This document shows, piece by piece, positions 17,617 to 26,606 of a DNA stretch of 35,192 nt. The position numbers and the translations under genes are program-made. This stretch comes from an uncultured Methylococcaceae bacterium (lineage in GTDB: Bacteria; Pseudomonadota; Gammaproteobacteria; Methylococcales; Methylococcaceae), in the NCBI GenBank assembly GCA_903911305.1, contig CAIWDB010000317.1, positions 1-35,192 of the forward strand, read 5' to 3'. The notes below the pieces were generated by a model that did no database searches, had not been told where the DNA came from, and saw only the letters and a list, made by a program, of their open reading frames with translations. Position 1 is the stretch's first letter; each line of letters opens with the position of its first letter.

Positions 17617-17985
17617 TTATATCTTCATATTCGCAATAACGTATTCCTTGACCGGCCGACCACCCACTAAATGCTCAAGGATGATACGTTCAAGAACTTC
17701 TGGTGTGCATGAATGATACCAAACCCCTTCAGGATAGACGACCGCGATTGGCCCAGCCATACACACTTGGAGACAGTTTGCCTTAGTGCGATAAATTCCT
17801 GACACACCTTCAAGCTTAAGTTCCTTGATACGCCGCTTAAGATACTCCCAAGCGACTAGTCCGCACTCATGCTCACAACATTTCGGTTTGGTTTGGTCGG
17901 AACAAAGGAAAATATGCCGATTTATTTCAACCAACCCTAAATTTTTGACCACTGAAGTTAGTCTTTCTTCGCTGGCATGATGCAT
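17617..17985 (-). CDS. Thioredoxin-like [2Fe-2S] ferredoxin
   Basis: 122 residues. NRHIFLCSD followed by KCCEHECG and then [11 protein letters not shown] gives the cysteine spacing of the thioredoxin-fold [2Fe-2S] ferredoxins (Aquifex/Azotobacter FeSI type, also the C-terminal part of NuoE): C28, one of C36/C37/C41, C71 and C75. It is a soluble one-electron carrier; the redox partner is not evident. The start follows a run of GGGGGCGGTT. It is 28 bp downstream of the FKBP lipoprotein gene on the same strand, so the two are probably one transcript although functionally unrelated. Confidence 0.88.
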   Translation of the reverse strand: MHHASEERLTSVVKNLGLVEINRHIFLCSDQTKPKCCEHECGLVAWEYLKRRIKELKLEGVSGIYRTKANCLQVCMAGPIAVVYPEGVWYHSCTPEVLERIILEHLVGGRPVKEYVIANMKI

Positions 17986-18013
17986 AACCGCCCCCTTCTC
18001 AATGACAATTAAA

Positions 18014-18475
18014 TTAACGATTGACCTTTACCAAATCCACCTCAAAAATTAGGGCGGAGTTGGGGGGTATGACCCTAGCCGCACCCGTTTCGCCGTAGGC
18101 TAACGCGGATGGAATAAAGAACCGATACTTAGCCCCTTCTTTCATCAGTTGCAAACCTTCGGTCCAACCGGGAATGACGCCGTTCAAAGGGAAGCTAATA
18201 TTTTCACCGCTATCGAACTCCTTTCCAGAAATCAACATACCCTTATAATTGACTGTTACGCTATCTGATGCAGCAGGGCTCTTTCCGTTACCTTCCTTTA
18301 AAATTTGAAACTGCAAACCACTCGGAGTGGTATTGACACCATCCTTTACCTTATTTTCAGCAAGAAAAGTCTCGCCTGACTTTAGGTTCTGCCCGGGATC
18401 AGTCTTGGAGCAAGCGCTCGACAAACAAACCAAGATCACAATAACAACCGTTCTAACCGATACTATTCTACTCAT
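18014..18475 (-). CDS. FKBP-type peptidyl-prolyl isomerase, lipoprotein
   Basis: 153 residues. A lipoprotein signal (hydrophobic VVIVILVCL then lipobox LSSAC) puts the mature protein at the membrane, facing the periplasm. One FKBP domain follows: [52 protein letters not shown] split over two conserved stretches, and the end [17 protein letters not shown]. It catalyses cis-trans isomerisation of Xaa-Pro bonds and acts as a folding aid for exported proteins. The FkpA-type dimerisation helices are absent, so it is a minimal one-domain form. Confidence 0.93.
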   Translation of the reverse strand: MSRIVSVRTVVIVILVCLSSACSKTDPGQNLKSGETFLAENKVKDGVNTTPSGLQFQILKEGNGKSPAASDSVTVNYKGMLISGKEFDSGENISFPLNGVIPGWTEGLQLMKEGAKYRFFIPSALAYGETGAARVIPPNSALIFEVDLVKVNR

Positions 18476-18858
18476 GCCATCATCAACCTTTATGAATCAA
18501 AAAAACACCACCCAGACCCACAATGATTTAGCAACGCATCGCATCAGGTTTGGATGACAAACGATAGCAAATTATATCCACTTACTTCAACAAAAACAAT
18601 ATATTATAATTTTTACAACAACAGAGTATATGAATAGCTTGATATTTTTCAATATCAATGCCTATCGCATACATCAACTTAATGTACCAATTTCCGTCAT
18701 TTCAGATGACCGTAGTTGATTAATCTAGTAAAAATAATGCAAACTAGCAAAAGCCTAGTATTTTTCGTTATAATATTTTGTTGGACAAAATTGCCTGGCA
18801 GATAAATGATTTCCAAATCAACCTAAATAGCCAATACAAGGCCCTACAGATTAAACCT
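18476..18858. other. AT-rich 383-bp intergenic region with an inverted repeat and possible promoter
   Basis: This is the divergent space between the FKBP gene and the orphan ATPase gene. No believable gene is seen. It contains a perfect 7-bp dyad TTGATAT-N6-ATATCAA at 18639-18658, a candidate operator, and a TATAAT hexamer at 18769-18774 ahead of the ATPase, with no good -35 match 17 bp upstream. The base composition is markedly more AT-rich than the flanking genes. Confidence 0.45.
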
Positions 18859-19983
18859 ATGCTTATTACAAGTATCAACCCAAGAAACATCCTCTCTTTC
18901 GGCGAGGATTGCGCACCTATCGAACTGTCTCCCCTGACTATTCTCGTTGGCCCTAACGGTAGTGGAAAATCCAACTTAATTCAGTGTGTCAAACTCCTAC
19001 AAAAGGCCACCAACTTTCAACCAGCCCCGCCCTTGGATTGCTTATGGCAAGGTCGCAAAAATCAATCCGTCGCCCGGTTGGAAGCAGTGATTGAGTGCCC
19101 CATCGGATCCAGGAATCTACGCTACTGGTTAGAATTCACCACCGATGATCAAAGCTTAAAATTAACGGATGAACGAATAGAAAACGAACACCCCGATGTG
19201 GGACATGGAAAATCATATTTCTATTTTGCTTTCCAGAAAGGCTGGCCTGTTATCAATGTAAAAAGTGTGCGCCGTCAGTTGAAACGCGAGGAAATAGACA
19301 CTAACTTATCCATACTCGCTCAACGCAAAGACTCAGAGGCTTACCCGGAAATAACTTGGTTAGGCGAAGCATTTGGCGCTATACGTATTTACAGCAATTG
19401 GACATTTGGCCCTAATTGCCCGCTTAGGCTTCCCGAAAACTCAGGCTTGCCCAACAACTTCCTATCCGAAAACTTTGATAACCTCGGAACCATTCTTAAC
19501 GCCCTATGCAAAGAACCCAACATAAAAAGCAAAATTTTGGATCAACTCAAAAGGCTATTACCCACTGCACAAGATATTATTATCAATTATTTTGAGGATA
19601 GCCCACAATGCTTGATTAAGGAGGGAGACTTCTTAATCCCTATATCAAGCATGTCTGATGGCACGCTGCGCTTCCTATGCCTGCAAGCAATCCTTTGCCA
19701 CCCTGCACCGCCGCCTTTAATATGCATTGAAGAACCTGAACTTGGCTTACATCCAGAGATGATGCCCGTACTCGCGGAATCTTTGCGTGAAGCGTCTCAT
19801 CGCACTCAATTGATTGTATCAACCCATTCTGATTTGCTTGTGGAAGAGTTCATCACTACACCAGAAAATGTGATGACTTTCGGCAAACATGACGGACAAA
19901 CCAACACTCAGCGATTAGGGACTGAAGCCTTGGAAGCTTGGCTGGACACATTCACCCTTGGGGTGGAACATCCAGAACACTGA
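18859..19983 (+). CDS. AAA_21/RecF-like ATPase without partner
   Basis: 374 residues from ATG 18859 (an in-frame TTG at 18778 would add 27 non-conserved residues). The N terminus gives the ABC/RecF-type entry INPRNILSFG, Walker A GPNGSGKSN (from G31), a signature-like SMSDGTLRFL, Walker B ICIEEPELGLHP and the switch His in STHSDLLVEE. This is the single-domain OLD/RecF/AAA_21 ATPase architecture, acting on DNA or protein complexes. OLD proteins carry a C-terminal TOPRIM nuclease, but this one ends after the ATPase. No toxin or nuclease gene is adjacent (ssb follows on the same strand). Function is unassigned; such orphans are often in defence or stress loci. Confidence 0.85.
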   Translation: MLITSINPRNILSFGEDCAPIELSPLTILVGPNGSGKSNLIQCVKLLQKATNFQPAPPLDCLWQGRKNQSVARLEAVIECPIGSRNLRYWLEFTTDDQSLKLTDERIENEHPDVGHGKSYFYFAFQKGWPVINVKSVRRQLKREEIDTNLSILAQRKDSEAYPEITWLGEAFGAIRIYSNWTFGPNCPLRLPENSGLPNNFLSENFDNLGTILNALCKEPNIKSKILDQLKRLLPTAQDIIINYFEDSPQCLIKEGDFLIPISSMSDGTLRFLCLQAILCHPAPPPLICIEEPELGLHPEMMPVLAESLREASHRTQLIVSTHSDLLVEEFITTPENVMTFGKHDGQTNTQRLGTEALEAWLDTFTLGVEHPEH

Positions 19984-20167
19984 TAAATCAGCGTCTGGTT
20001 CGCAAATTTGAATTTAGACGGTGAAATTTGACAGGGAGGTTTTTAGATTTAACGGCAAGGAAACAGGCTTTAAACCAGTCGGCAGTCCTTCCCTTTTGTA
20101 CCTTGGTTTCGCTATCATGTCACTAGCAAACCGCTCATCTCAACTCGGCAACGGAGAAAACTTTACC

Positions 20168-20683
20168 ATGGCAAGTCGCGGGATTAACAAAGTCATATTG
20201 ATCGGCAACTTAGGGGCGGACCCTGAAGTGCGTTACATGCCTAGCGGCGACGCACTGACATCCATCCGCCTTGCCACCAGCGAAACGTGGAAGGACAAAA
20301 GCACGGGGCAGCCGCAAGAGCGCACAGAATGGCATCGGGTCGTTTTTTTCCAACGTCTGGCTGAGATTGCCGGTGAATATTTGAAAAAGGGCTCCAAAGT
20401 GTACATAGAAGGAAGTTTGCGCACCCGCCAATGGGAAAAAGAAGGCCAGAAGCATTACACGACAGAGATTGTCGCCAATGAAATGCAAATGCTGGATAGC
20501 AGGGCCGGCGAAGCTTCGCAAGCCCCCCGTGCCGGCGGCTATGCACCATCACAGCAAGCGCCGACACCCCCATCACGCTACGACCAAGACCGCTACGCCC
20601 CTTCCCCGGAGCCCATGCGCCAGCCTGAACCGGCTTATGGCAGAGGGTCGGATGACGGGTTCGATGACGATATCCCGTTCTAG
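20168..20683 (+). CDS. ssb: Single-stranded DNA-binding protein
   Basis: 171 residues from the ATG giving [16 protein letters not shown], the standard bacterial SSB opening, with GGAGA upstream; an in-frame start further upstream would add about 49 residues unlike SSB. The OB-fold occupies about 1-110 ([34 protein letters not shown]). A flexible Gln/Pro/Gly-rich linker follows, and the protein ends in DDDIPF, the acidic tip that recruits replication and repair enzymes. It protects single-stranded DNA in replication, recombination and repair. Usual neighbours such as uvrA are not in view. Confidence 0.97.
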   Translation: MASRGINKVILIGNLGADPEVRYMPSGDALTSIRLATSETWKDKSTGQPQERTEWHRVVFFQRLAEIAGEYLKKGSKVYIEGSLRTRQWEKEGQKHYTTEIVANEMQMLDSRAGEASQAPRAGGYAPSQQAPTPPSRYDQDRYAPSPEPMRQPEPAYGRGSDDGFDDDIPF

Positions 20684-20714
20684 AATATATCTGCATATTT
20701 GTTAAAACCTCGAA

Positions 20715-20783
20715 AAGCCGCTTACGTTCGTGGTGAGCCTGTCGAATGCTGTCCTGAGCAAAGTCGAAGGGCATGAACGGCTT
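20715..20783. repeat. REP-like palindromic element
   Basis: Outer arms AAGCCG...CGGCTT and GTTCGTG...CATGAAC enclose two direct half-elements, TGAGCCTGTCGAA (20734-20746) and TGAGCAAAGTCGAA (20755-20768). The vocabulary is that of dispersed extragenic palindromes found in many Proteobacteria (TGAGC...GTCGAA). It lies just after ssb and could also act as its transcription end or in mRNA stabilisation. Confidence 0.6.
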
Positions 20784-20796
20784 CATTTAGCGCCAT

Positions 20797-20830
20797 CCCG
20801 TTTACCCTTCGATACATAAGGGTGAACGGG
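20797..20830. terminator. 13-bp hairpin downstream of ssb
   Basis: CCCGTTTACCCTT pairs with AAGGGTGAACGGG across an 8-nt loop with a single mismatch (G-U in RNA). It lies in the 213-bp gap between convergent ssb (ends 20683) and the FAH gene (ends 20897). There is no U-run immediately after on either strand, so it may be part of the neighbouring palindromic element rather than a classical terminator. Confidence 0.5.
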
Positions 20831-20896
20831 AGAGAGGTGCTTATTTCAACAATCTTGCGTCATTCACCTCAAATATTCACGAATCAAGGCATCTAT

Positions 20897-21700
20897 TTAG
20901 ACTTCATCCTTAACCGGATTTGTCAAACTTCCAATTTTTTCGATTTCAACCGTCACTGTATCACCTTCTTTTAGCCATACCGGGGGATTACGCGCCATGC
21001 CAACACCATGGGGCGTACCCGTCAGAATCACCGTACCCGGCAACAGTGTCGTACTGCCGCTCAAGAATTGAATCAGCGTAGCCACGTCGAAGATCATGTC
21101 GTTCGTATTCCAATCCTGCATAGTCTGTCCGTTTAAGATAGTCTTTATACCCAGACTGTTTGGATTGGGAATTTCATCGGCTGTCACCAAGACTGGGCCA
21201 AGCGGGCAAAATGTGTCGAAGGTCTTGCCTCGACACCACTGGCCGCCTCCCGCGTGCTTTTGCCAGTCACGGGCGCTCACATCATTCGCACAGGTGTAAC
21301 CCAGCACATGGTTTAGCGCGCTTTCCCGGCTCACATTTTTGGCTGTTTTGCCGATGACCACCGCCAGTTCGCATTCATAATCAACCTTGTCACTTTTTAA
21401 ATGCGTGGGCAGGATGATAGGTTCCCCCGGATGCTGAATGGCGTTAGGCAATTTCATGAACACCACAGGATATTGCGGGATTGCCGCCTTGGTCTCCTCC
21501 GCATGAAACTTGTAGTTCAAGCCGATGCAAACAATCGCGATTGGCTGAATCGGAGCAAGCCGTTTGGACACGCTGACCGGGCGATCAGTCACTTGATACT
21601 CGCCAAAAATATTGCCTTCAATCGCCAAAGCCGTTCCGTCCGGCTGCTGCGAGGCGTGACCGGAATTACCTAGGGTATCGATATAACGGATGATTTTCAT
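20897..21700 (-). CDS. Fumarylacetoacetate hydrolase (FAH)-family enzyme
   Basis: 267 residues; GAGG lies about 11 bases before the ATG. The C-terminal FAH fold shows the metal-binding carboxylates in [11 protein letters not shown], the [14 protein letters not shown] motif and the closing [17 protein letters not shown]. Family members are Mg/Mn-dependent hydrolases, decarboxylases or isomerases of beta-keto or acyl-pyruvate acids (for example acylpyruvate hydrolase or ureidoglycolate lyase-like). The exact substrate cannot be told from sequence, and database names such as 2-hydroxyhepta-2,4-diene-1,7-dioate isomerase would over-call it. It lies 22 bp after the GT2 gene on the same strand, probably as a second operon gene. 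Confidence 0.9.
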   Translation of the reverse strand: MKIIRYIDTLGNSGHASQQPDGTALAIEGNIFGEYQVTDRPVSVSKRLAPIQPIAIVCIGLNYKFHAEETKAAIPQYPVVFMKLPNAIQHPGEPIILPTHLKSDKVDYECELAVVIGKTAKNVSRESALNHVLGYTCANDVSARDWQKHAGGGQWCRGKTFDTFCPLGPVLVTADEIPNPNSLGIKTILNGQTMQDWNTNDMIFDVATLIQFLSGSTTLLPGTVILTGTPHGVGMARNPPVWLKEGDTVTVEIEKIGSLTNPVKDEV

Positions 21701-21722
21701 AAATATAATGCCTCAAATTGCG

Positions 21723-22673
21723 TTACTGCTTCGCTTTAGGCCAACTGGGGGCAGGAATGGCAAGATAAGCCAAGCGCTTCAATTCTTGCCGCCCGCGTGT
21801 GACACTGTCGAGAATCAATCCACAGGCTAATGACAAGAAGGCAAGCAACATGATAGAGGCAGACAGGATGGCCGTCGGAAAACGAGGGACTAAGCCGGTT
21901 TGCCAGTATTCCACCACCACCGGAGCAGCCAGCCCCAAGGAAAGCAATGCCAGCAGTGCAGTCAGTGTTCCAAAGAACAGCACAGGCCGCTCTTCTTTAA
22001 TTAACGCCGCAATCGTGCGCAAAATTCGAACCCCGTCACGAAGGGTGTTTAATTTGGACAGTGAACCATCAGGACGTTCTTTATAAGGGGTTGGCATCTC
22101 GGCAGTCTTCATACGCAGTTCAAGCGCGTGGACCGTCAATTCGGTCTCTATCTCAAAGCCTTGAGCCAAAGCAGGGAAAGACTTGACGAAACGGCGTGAA
22201 AAAATTCGGTAGCCAGATAACATATCTGTAAACTGCCTGCCGAAAATAATGGCGACCATTTGGGTAAGCATGACATTGCCAAACCGGTGTCCGAAACGAT
22301 AAGCCTCTTTTTGTGTGCTGACGCGGACACCGTTGACCATATCCAGCTTACTATCCAATAACAAGCGAACCATGCCGGGTGCCGCAGTACTGTCATACGT
22401 GTCGTCCCCATCCACCAGCACGTAGACATCCGCATCAATATCGCTAAACATGCGCCTCATGACATTTCCCTTGCCAGCAAATGGTTCAAAATCGACAATC
22501 GCACCCGCTTTTGCTGCCACCTCTGAGGTTCGGTCGGAGGATTTATTGTCATAAACATAAATATGAGCAGATGGCAGTGCCTTGCGAAAATCTTCCACCA
22601 CCGAGGGGATGGCTATTTCCTCATTATAACAGGGAATAATCACGGCAATAGTTATGCCTTCAAATTCATCCAT
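21723..22673 (-). CDS. Family 2 glycosyltransferase (polyprenyl-phosphate sugar transferase type)
   Basis: 316 residues. The GT-A fold begins AVIIPCYNEEIAIPSVVEDF, with the nucleotide-sugar site VYDNKSSDRTSEV and the DxD-like metal motif LVDGDDTYD. Two C-terminal membrane helices (about 233-255 and 268-290) match DPM1/GtrB/ArnC-type enzymes, which load a sugar on undecaprenyl phosphate at the cytoplasmic face. The start is supported by AAGG/GAGAG just upstream. The acceptor and sugar are not determined. It is divergent from argS and forms a likely pair with the FAH gene downstream. Confidence 0.9.
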   Translation of the reverse strand: MDEFEGITIAVIIPCYNEEIAIPSVVEDFRKALPSAHIYVYDNKSSDRTSEVAAKAGAIVDFEPFAGKGNVMRRMFSDIDADVYVLVDGDDTYDSTAAPGMVRLLLDSKLDMVNGVRVSTQKEAYRFGHRFGNVMLTQMVAIIFGRQFTDMLSGYRIFSRRFVKSFPALAQGFEIETELTVHALELRMKTAEMPTPYKERPDGSLSKLNTLRDGVRILRTIAALIKEERPVLFFGTLTALLALLSLGLAAPVVVEYWQTGLVPRFPTAILSASIMLLAFLSLACGLILDSVTRGRQELKRLAYLAIPAPSWPKAKQ

Positions 22674-22807
22674 AGACTCTCACCTTTATAATCAAATTAA
22701 ATATAGACTTTATCCTAGAAAACAATTTGTTCAATTGCCAGCAAGCCCCGGATTTTAGGATAATACCCGATTGCAGCACAAACCCCTTCAGCACAGCCCA
22801 AAAAATA

Positions 22808-24568
22808 ATGAAAAAACGCCTGGAACACTTACTTCAATCCGCAATCGACACGTTAAAATCTCAAGGCGAGTGGATCGCCGACGTCGATGCCACGGTCATG
22901 CTGGAGCGCGCTCGCGACCCCCGGCATGGCGATTATGCCACCAATTTGGCTATGACAGTCGCCAAAGCCGCAAAGTGCAATCCCCGCCAATTGGCGGAAA
23001 AGATCATCAATGCCCTACCCGCCCATCCTATCTTGTTGAAAACCGAGATTGCGGGCCCTGGCTTTATTAATTTTTTCATCGACCCAAAGGCTCAGTTTTC
23101 CATCGTACACCAAATTCTTGACGAGGGGCGTGAATATGGATTGAGCGATATCGGCTCCGGCAAACGCATTCTCGTAGAATATGTTTCCGCCAACCCAACC
23201 GGACCGTTACATGTGGGCCATGGGCGCGGGGCGGCCTATGGTTCAGTCGTTGCCAACCTACTGTCAGCAACGGGGTTTAACGTTCATAGGGAATACTACG
23301 TGAATGATGCGGGCAGGCAAATGGATATTCTTGCCGCGAGTGTGTGGCTACGCTATTTGGAGGAATGCGGCGAAGTCTTGGCTTTTCCCAGCAATGGCTA
23401 CCGAGGTGAGTATGTCCGTGACATAGCCCAAGATTTACTCAAAAAGGCGTGTTCCGATTATTTACACCCGGCCAAAAAAGTCTTGGGGGATTTGCCACTG
23501 GATGAACCTGAAGGCGGGGACAAGGAAATTTATATTGATGCCGTGGTCGCCCGCGCCAAACAGTTGCTCGGCACGGAGGGTTACCGACGGGTGTTCGATG
23601 CCGGACTAAACAGCATTCTCGATGACATCCGCATGGATTTGGCTGAATTCGGCGTGGAATACGAGGAATGGTTTTCCGAACGCAGCCTCGCCGAATCCAA
23701 GGCGGTGGAGCGGTCTTTGGACAAACTTCGCGCCAGTGGGTATTTATATGAAAAAGAGGGGGCCGTGTGGTTCGCCTCTAGCCAACTGGGTGACGAGAAG
23801 GACCGCGTCGTTGTCCGCGAGAACGGACAGATGACTTATTTTGCATCGGACATCGCCTATCACATGGACAAGCTGGACCGTGGTTTTGACCAATTGATAA
23901 ACATTTGGGGTGCCGACCACCACGGCTACATCCCTCGCGTGAAGGCTGCCATACAAGCCTTGGGAGGCAACCCGTCACGCTTGGACGTGCTACTTGTCCA
24001 ATTTGCCGTGCTTTACCGGGGCGAGGAAAAGGTGCAGATGTCCACACGCTCAGGGGAATTTGTCACTTTGCGCCAATTGCGCAACGAAGTGGGCAAGGAC
24101 GCGGCAAGATTTTTCTATGCCATGCGCAAATCAGACCAACACATGGACTTTGACCTTCGTCTTGCCACCTCGAAAACCAACGAAAACCCAGTCTATTACG
24201 TTCAATATGCCCATGCCCGCATTTGCAGCGTATTCCGCCAGTTGGATGAAAAAGGCTTCAACCGCGACATGGTGCAAGGCATGAACCACTTGGAACGGCT
24301 AACTGAGCCTCATGAGACGACCCTGCTGACGACTTTGTCGCGTTACCCGGAGGTTGTGGAAAGTTCAGCCATGCAACACGCACCTCATCATCTGGTACAC
24401 TATCTACGAGAATTGGCGACAGAACTTCACGCCTATTACAATGCCCACCAATTTTTGGTGGAAGACGCGGGTTTACGCGACGCCCGTCTCAACCTAATTG
24501 CCGCTGTGCGGCAGGTGCTGCTCAATGGTTTGCGCCTGCTTGATGTTAGTGCCCCCGAATCAATGTAG
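22808..24568 (+). CDS. argS: Arginyl-tRNA synthetase
   Basis: 586 residues, standard for bacterial ArgRS, starting at the ATG that gives [13 protein letters not shown]. It attaches arginine to tRNA-Arg in the cytoplasm. Visible are the N-terminal Add-1 tRNA-binding domain (about 1-110), the class I HIGH motif as [12 protein letters not shown], the conserved [11 protein letters not shown] stretch before it, the [16 protein letters not shown] segment that stands in for KMSKS, and the C-terminal DALR anticodon-binding helices ending [15 protein letters not shown]-domain gene follows after 8 bp, a common gammaproteobacterial arrangement. Confidence 0.98.
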   Translation: MKKRLEHLLQSAIDTLKSQGEWIADVDATVMLERARDPRHGDYATNLAMTVAKAAKCNPRQLAEKIINALPAHPILLKTEIAGPGFINFFIDPKAQFSIVHQILDEGREYGLSDIGSGKRILVEYVSANPTGPLHVGHGRGAAYGSVVANLLSATGFNVHREYYVNDAGRQMDILAASVWLRYLEECGEVLAFPSNGYRGEYVRDIAQDLLKKACSDYLHPAKKVLGDLPLDEPEGGDKEIYIDAVVARAKQLLGTEGYRRVFDAGLNSILDDIRMDLAEFGVEYEEWFSERSLAESKAVERSLDKLRASGYLYEKEGAVWFASSQLGDEKDRVVVRENGQMTYFASDIAYHMDKLDRGFDQLINIWGADHHGYIPRVKAAIQALGGNPSRLDVLLVQFAVLYRGEEKVQMSTRSGEFVTLRQLRNEVGKDAARFFYAMRKSDQHMDFDLRLATSKTNENPVYYVQYAHARICSVFRQLDEKGFNRDMVQGMNHLERLTEPHETTLLTTLSRYPEVVESSAMQHAPHHLVHYLRELATELHAYYNAHQFLVEDAGLRDARLNLIAAVRQVLLNGLRLLDVSAPESM

Positions 24569-24576
24569 TGCATTCC

Positions 24577-25266
24577 ATGGACTATAAACACCGTTTTCCT
24601 GATAATCGATACCGCTTTGAAGAAAAGAAAAGCCGAGCGGGCCTATGGGTTTTGCTTGCCGTGGCAGTGTCCATCGCCACTGCTGCAATTGGCTGGGTCA
24701 TCATTTCCCGCCACCAAGAACAAGCCACAAACCCCGTGCAGCCGGATACATCCACAGCCCAAGCAAAAGACAACTCGAACCCGTTGGCTTTACCCGTAAA
24801 ACCGATCATAAAAAAGCCCGTCAAACCAACGGGTGCGGATAACAAAAACCCAGGCCAGGAATCTAATCCGAGCGTCGTTAAACCTCCCGAACCAAGATTC
24901 ACTTTTTATAAAATTTTGCCGGAAAAGGAAGCCATTATTCCTGAAAGCGAAATAAAAACCTTAAAAACCCAAGAAAGCCTAAGCAAAAAACCCCAAGCGG
25001 GACAATATTTGCTGCAAGTGGGTTCTTTTGCCAATCCTTCGGATGCTACCAATCTGAAGGCGCGACTATCAGAACTTAAAATAAAGTCGCATATTGAAAA
25101 CGTAAAAATCGAAAACGTCGCTTGGAACCGTGTCAAAATCGGCCCATTCAAAAGTCTGGCCGACGCGGACAAGGTCAGAACCTATCTGCGCAACAACCAA
25201 GTTGATAGCGTCGTCCAAAAAGCCGTGACCAAACCCGCTCCACAGCCAAAACCCTCTAAACGGTGA
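24577..25266 (+). CDS. SPOR-domain (FtsN-like) membrane protein
   Basis: 229 residues from ATG 24577; GTG at 24568 overlapping the argS stop is an alternative. A cytoplasmic basic N terminus leads to one membrane helix (WVLLAVAVSIATAAIGWVI), a Pro/Lys-rich periplasmic linker, and a C-terminal SPOR domain of about 75 residues (QYLLQVGSFANPSDATNLKA to the end). SPOR domains bind denuded peptidoglycan at the division septum, so the protein is likely a cell-division factor. Its place right after argS matches the position of ftsN-like genes in related bacteria, but orthology to E. coli FtsN is not proven, so no symbol is given. Confidence 0.9.
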   Translation: MDYKHRFPDNRYRFEEKKSRAGLWVLLAVAVSIATAAIGWVIISRHQEQATNPVQPDTSTAQAKDNSNPLALPVKPIIKKPVKPTGADNKNPGQESNPSVVKPPEPRFTFYKILPEKEAIIPESEIKTLKTQESLSKKPQAGQYLLQVGSFANPSDATNLKARLSELKIKSHIENVKIENVAWNRVKIGPFKSLADADKVRTYLRNNQVDSVVQKAVTKPAPQPKPSKR

Positions 25267-25280
25267 ATCCCTATTGCGGT

Positions 25281-25309
25281 GGTTCCCATGTTCCTCAACC
25301 ATGGGAACC
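25281..25309. terminator. Bidirectional hairpin between convergent genes
   Basis: A perfect 10-bp stem GGTTCCCATG/CATGGGAACC with a 9-nt loop fills the 54-bp gap between the SPOR gene (ends 25266) and the minus-strand gene ending at 25321. The outer GCGG/CCGCA bases could extend it. No strong T-tract is present on either side. Confidence 0.6.
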
Positions 25310-25320
25310 GCATTGGACTC

Positions 25321-26028
25321 TCAGGGACCCACTGTCACATGCTGCACCGGACTAAACTCCCCATGGGCGTCGTTCTTGTCAAACCACCGCATGCGGTATT
25401 CGCGGACTTCCGGGGTTTTGCCGTCCACTAACGGGCGAATATCGAACCAAGGCTTTACCAACGCAATGCCTATGGCTTCCCACAGCCCATCATTGCGGCG
25501 GGATTCGATCGCCACACCGCCGTGCTGATACTTGGTGAAGGCAATCCTCACCCGCGCTGCGTTTGCCCCACGCTCGACAGTCGCAGAGAACTCAGGGTAT
25601 GTATGGTTGGCGGTCTGCAATGAGGCATGGGCACTGCCTATGATGCCTAAGTCAATCCCCACGCTTTCAGTGTAACCGGCGCTGCCCTTGATGCGCTGGA
25701 CTTGAGCGAAAATCCGGTTGAACACACCCGGCGGGCGCGAGACGGGAATATTCTCAAACTGGCTATGGCTAGGAATGACCACATTGCCATAACCGGAACC
25801 ATTCAACACTAAGTGCTTAACCGATGTGGCTTGCAAAGCCTCTTGCTGGATCGCCGGGTTCCAAGCTGTCATCACCCAAACCGCAAAGTTTATATCGGCC
25901 TGCGTCTCCTCAATCTCCTGCGCACTGACCCCGTAATTAAGGCCGTACTCGGGAAGCTTCAGCGAATAATGCAGCAGCCAAGCAACTTGCTCGGATTCGG
26001 AGGTGGGAAAGTAAGATTGACTGGTCAT
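25321..26028 (-). CDS. Uncharacterised protein (235 aa), possible fibronectin-III-like C-terminal part
   Basis: The start is set at ATG 26028 (MTSQSYFPTSESEQ), which has GAGG about 10 bases upstream; the frame stays open further but only through the 21-bp repeat array. No signal peptide or membrane helix is seen. The N-terminal half is helical (QVAWLLHYSLKLPEYG, EIEETQADINFAVWVMTAWN). The second half is beta-rich and ends with a structure resembling the fibronectin-like chemistry of small-molecule additive proteins (YRMRWFDKNDAHGEFSPVQHVTV). I do not recognise an established family by name and no catalytic motif is evident. It stands alone on the minus strand, facing the repeat-rich non-coding region that may hold its promoter. 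Confidence 0.75.
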   Translation of the reverse strand: MTSQSYFPTSESEQVAWLLHYSLKLPEYGLNYGVSAQEIEETQADINFAVWVMTAWNPAIQQEALQATSVKHLVLNGSGYGNVVIPSHSQFENIPVSRPPGVFNRIFAQVQRIKGSAGYTESVGIDLGIIGSAHASLQTANHTYPEFSATVERGANAARVRIAFTKYQHGGVAIESRRNDGLWEAIGIALVKPWFDIRPLVDGKTPEVREYRMRWFDKNDAHGEFSPVQHVTVGP

Positions 26029-26110
26029 AAGGTTAAATCCTCTTATTGTAATAATGGGAAGATATAGCAGCGTCAAATTGACAGGCATAAGGAAACTGTG
26101 CTGCCGCAGG

Positions 26111-26278
26111 GTAAGCTTACCAAGCCGCAAAATAAGCTTACCAAACCGCAAAATAAGCTTACCGCGTCACAAAGTAAGCTTACCAAACCGCAAAGTAAGC
26201 TTACCACGTCACAAAGTAAGCTTACCAAGCAGCAAGGTAAGCTTACCCAATGACAAAGTAAACCTATTTCGTCACCGG
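26111..26278. repeat. Array of 21-bp units each carrying the palindrome GTAAGCTTAC
   Basis: Eight contiguous 21-bp units (26111, 26132, 26153, 26174, 26195, 26216, 26237 and a degenerate 26258). Units 1-7 all keep (G/A)TAAGCTTACC, a 10-bp palindrome or near-palindrome; the ~11 bp between cores alternate between CAAGCCGCAAA-like and CGCGTCACAAA-like forms. A 21-bp step is two helical turns, so the cores face the same side of the DNA. Both strands stay open through the array only because 21 is divisible by three. It lies upstream of the gene starting at 26028. Confidence 0.93.
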
Positions 26279-26368
26279 GCCACCTTGTTTTTCAAGCGGT
26301 TCACCCCATGACGGGTGTGATTAATAGTGATGCGCGCTACTTTGGCAGTCGTTGAAATTATGCCTGGA

Positions 26369-26418
26369 GTGCAAGGCTTGCCTTGCAAGGGCGCGTATAA
26401 GCAAGGCAAGCCTTGCAC
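26369..26418. repeat. Perfect 18-bp inverted repeat with self-complementary arms
   Basis: The left arm 26369-26386 and right arm 26401-26418 are exact reverse complements with a 14-bp spacer. Each arm is itself almost palindromic (GCAAGGC-TT-GCCTTGC), so single-stranded DNA or RNA could form either one long hairpin or two short ones. It lies in the 578-bp gap 26029-26606, which besides this element and the 21-bp array shows no supported gene. Confidence 0.9.
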
Positions 26419-26606
26419 TTCCGCATCACTTTTAATCTTTAATCGCACCCGCCCACGAAGCAGTCTAAGATCAACTTTCGGGAGGAAGGTCAAACGGTTG
26501 CCGGACAAAGCATCCCATTGCCATTTCTAGCAAAAATTATAGCACCGGAATTCGAAGTTCCCATGGGGGTGCTTTACTAGCTTAAGGCTATGCAAAACCG
26601 TGACAT

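Noticed and set aside
17617-17985. NuoE subunit of complex I
   Set aside because: The cysteine pattern fits, but the protein is only 122 residues, lacks the NuoE N-terminal helical part, and no nuo genes are near; thioredoxin-like ferredoxin fits better.
20241-20786. Minus-strand 181-codon open frame opposite ssb
   Set aside because: Antisense shadow of ssb plus the palindromic repeat; no motif.
26111-26278. CRISPR array
   Set aside because: Units are contiguous 21-bp repeats with short degenerate spacers of about 11 bp and no cas genes; CRISPR repeats and spacers are longer.
26054-26311. Plus-strand open frame across the 21-bp array encoding repeated VSLPNRK-like heptads
   Set aside because: A 21-bp period keeps any frame open; the product is low-complexity, lacks a good ribosome site and its conserved part is the DNA palindrome, so it is treated as non-coding.
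26272-26508. Minus-strand 78-codon open frame over the nested inverted repeat
   Set aside because: It mostly translates the palindrome (QGLPC/QGKPC twice), with no family resemblance and no ribosome site.
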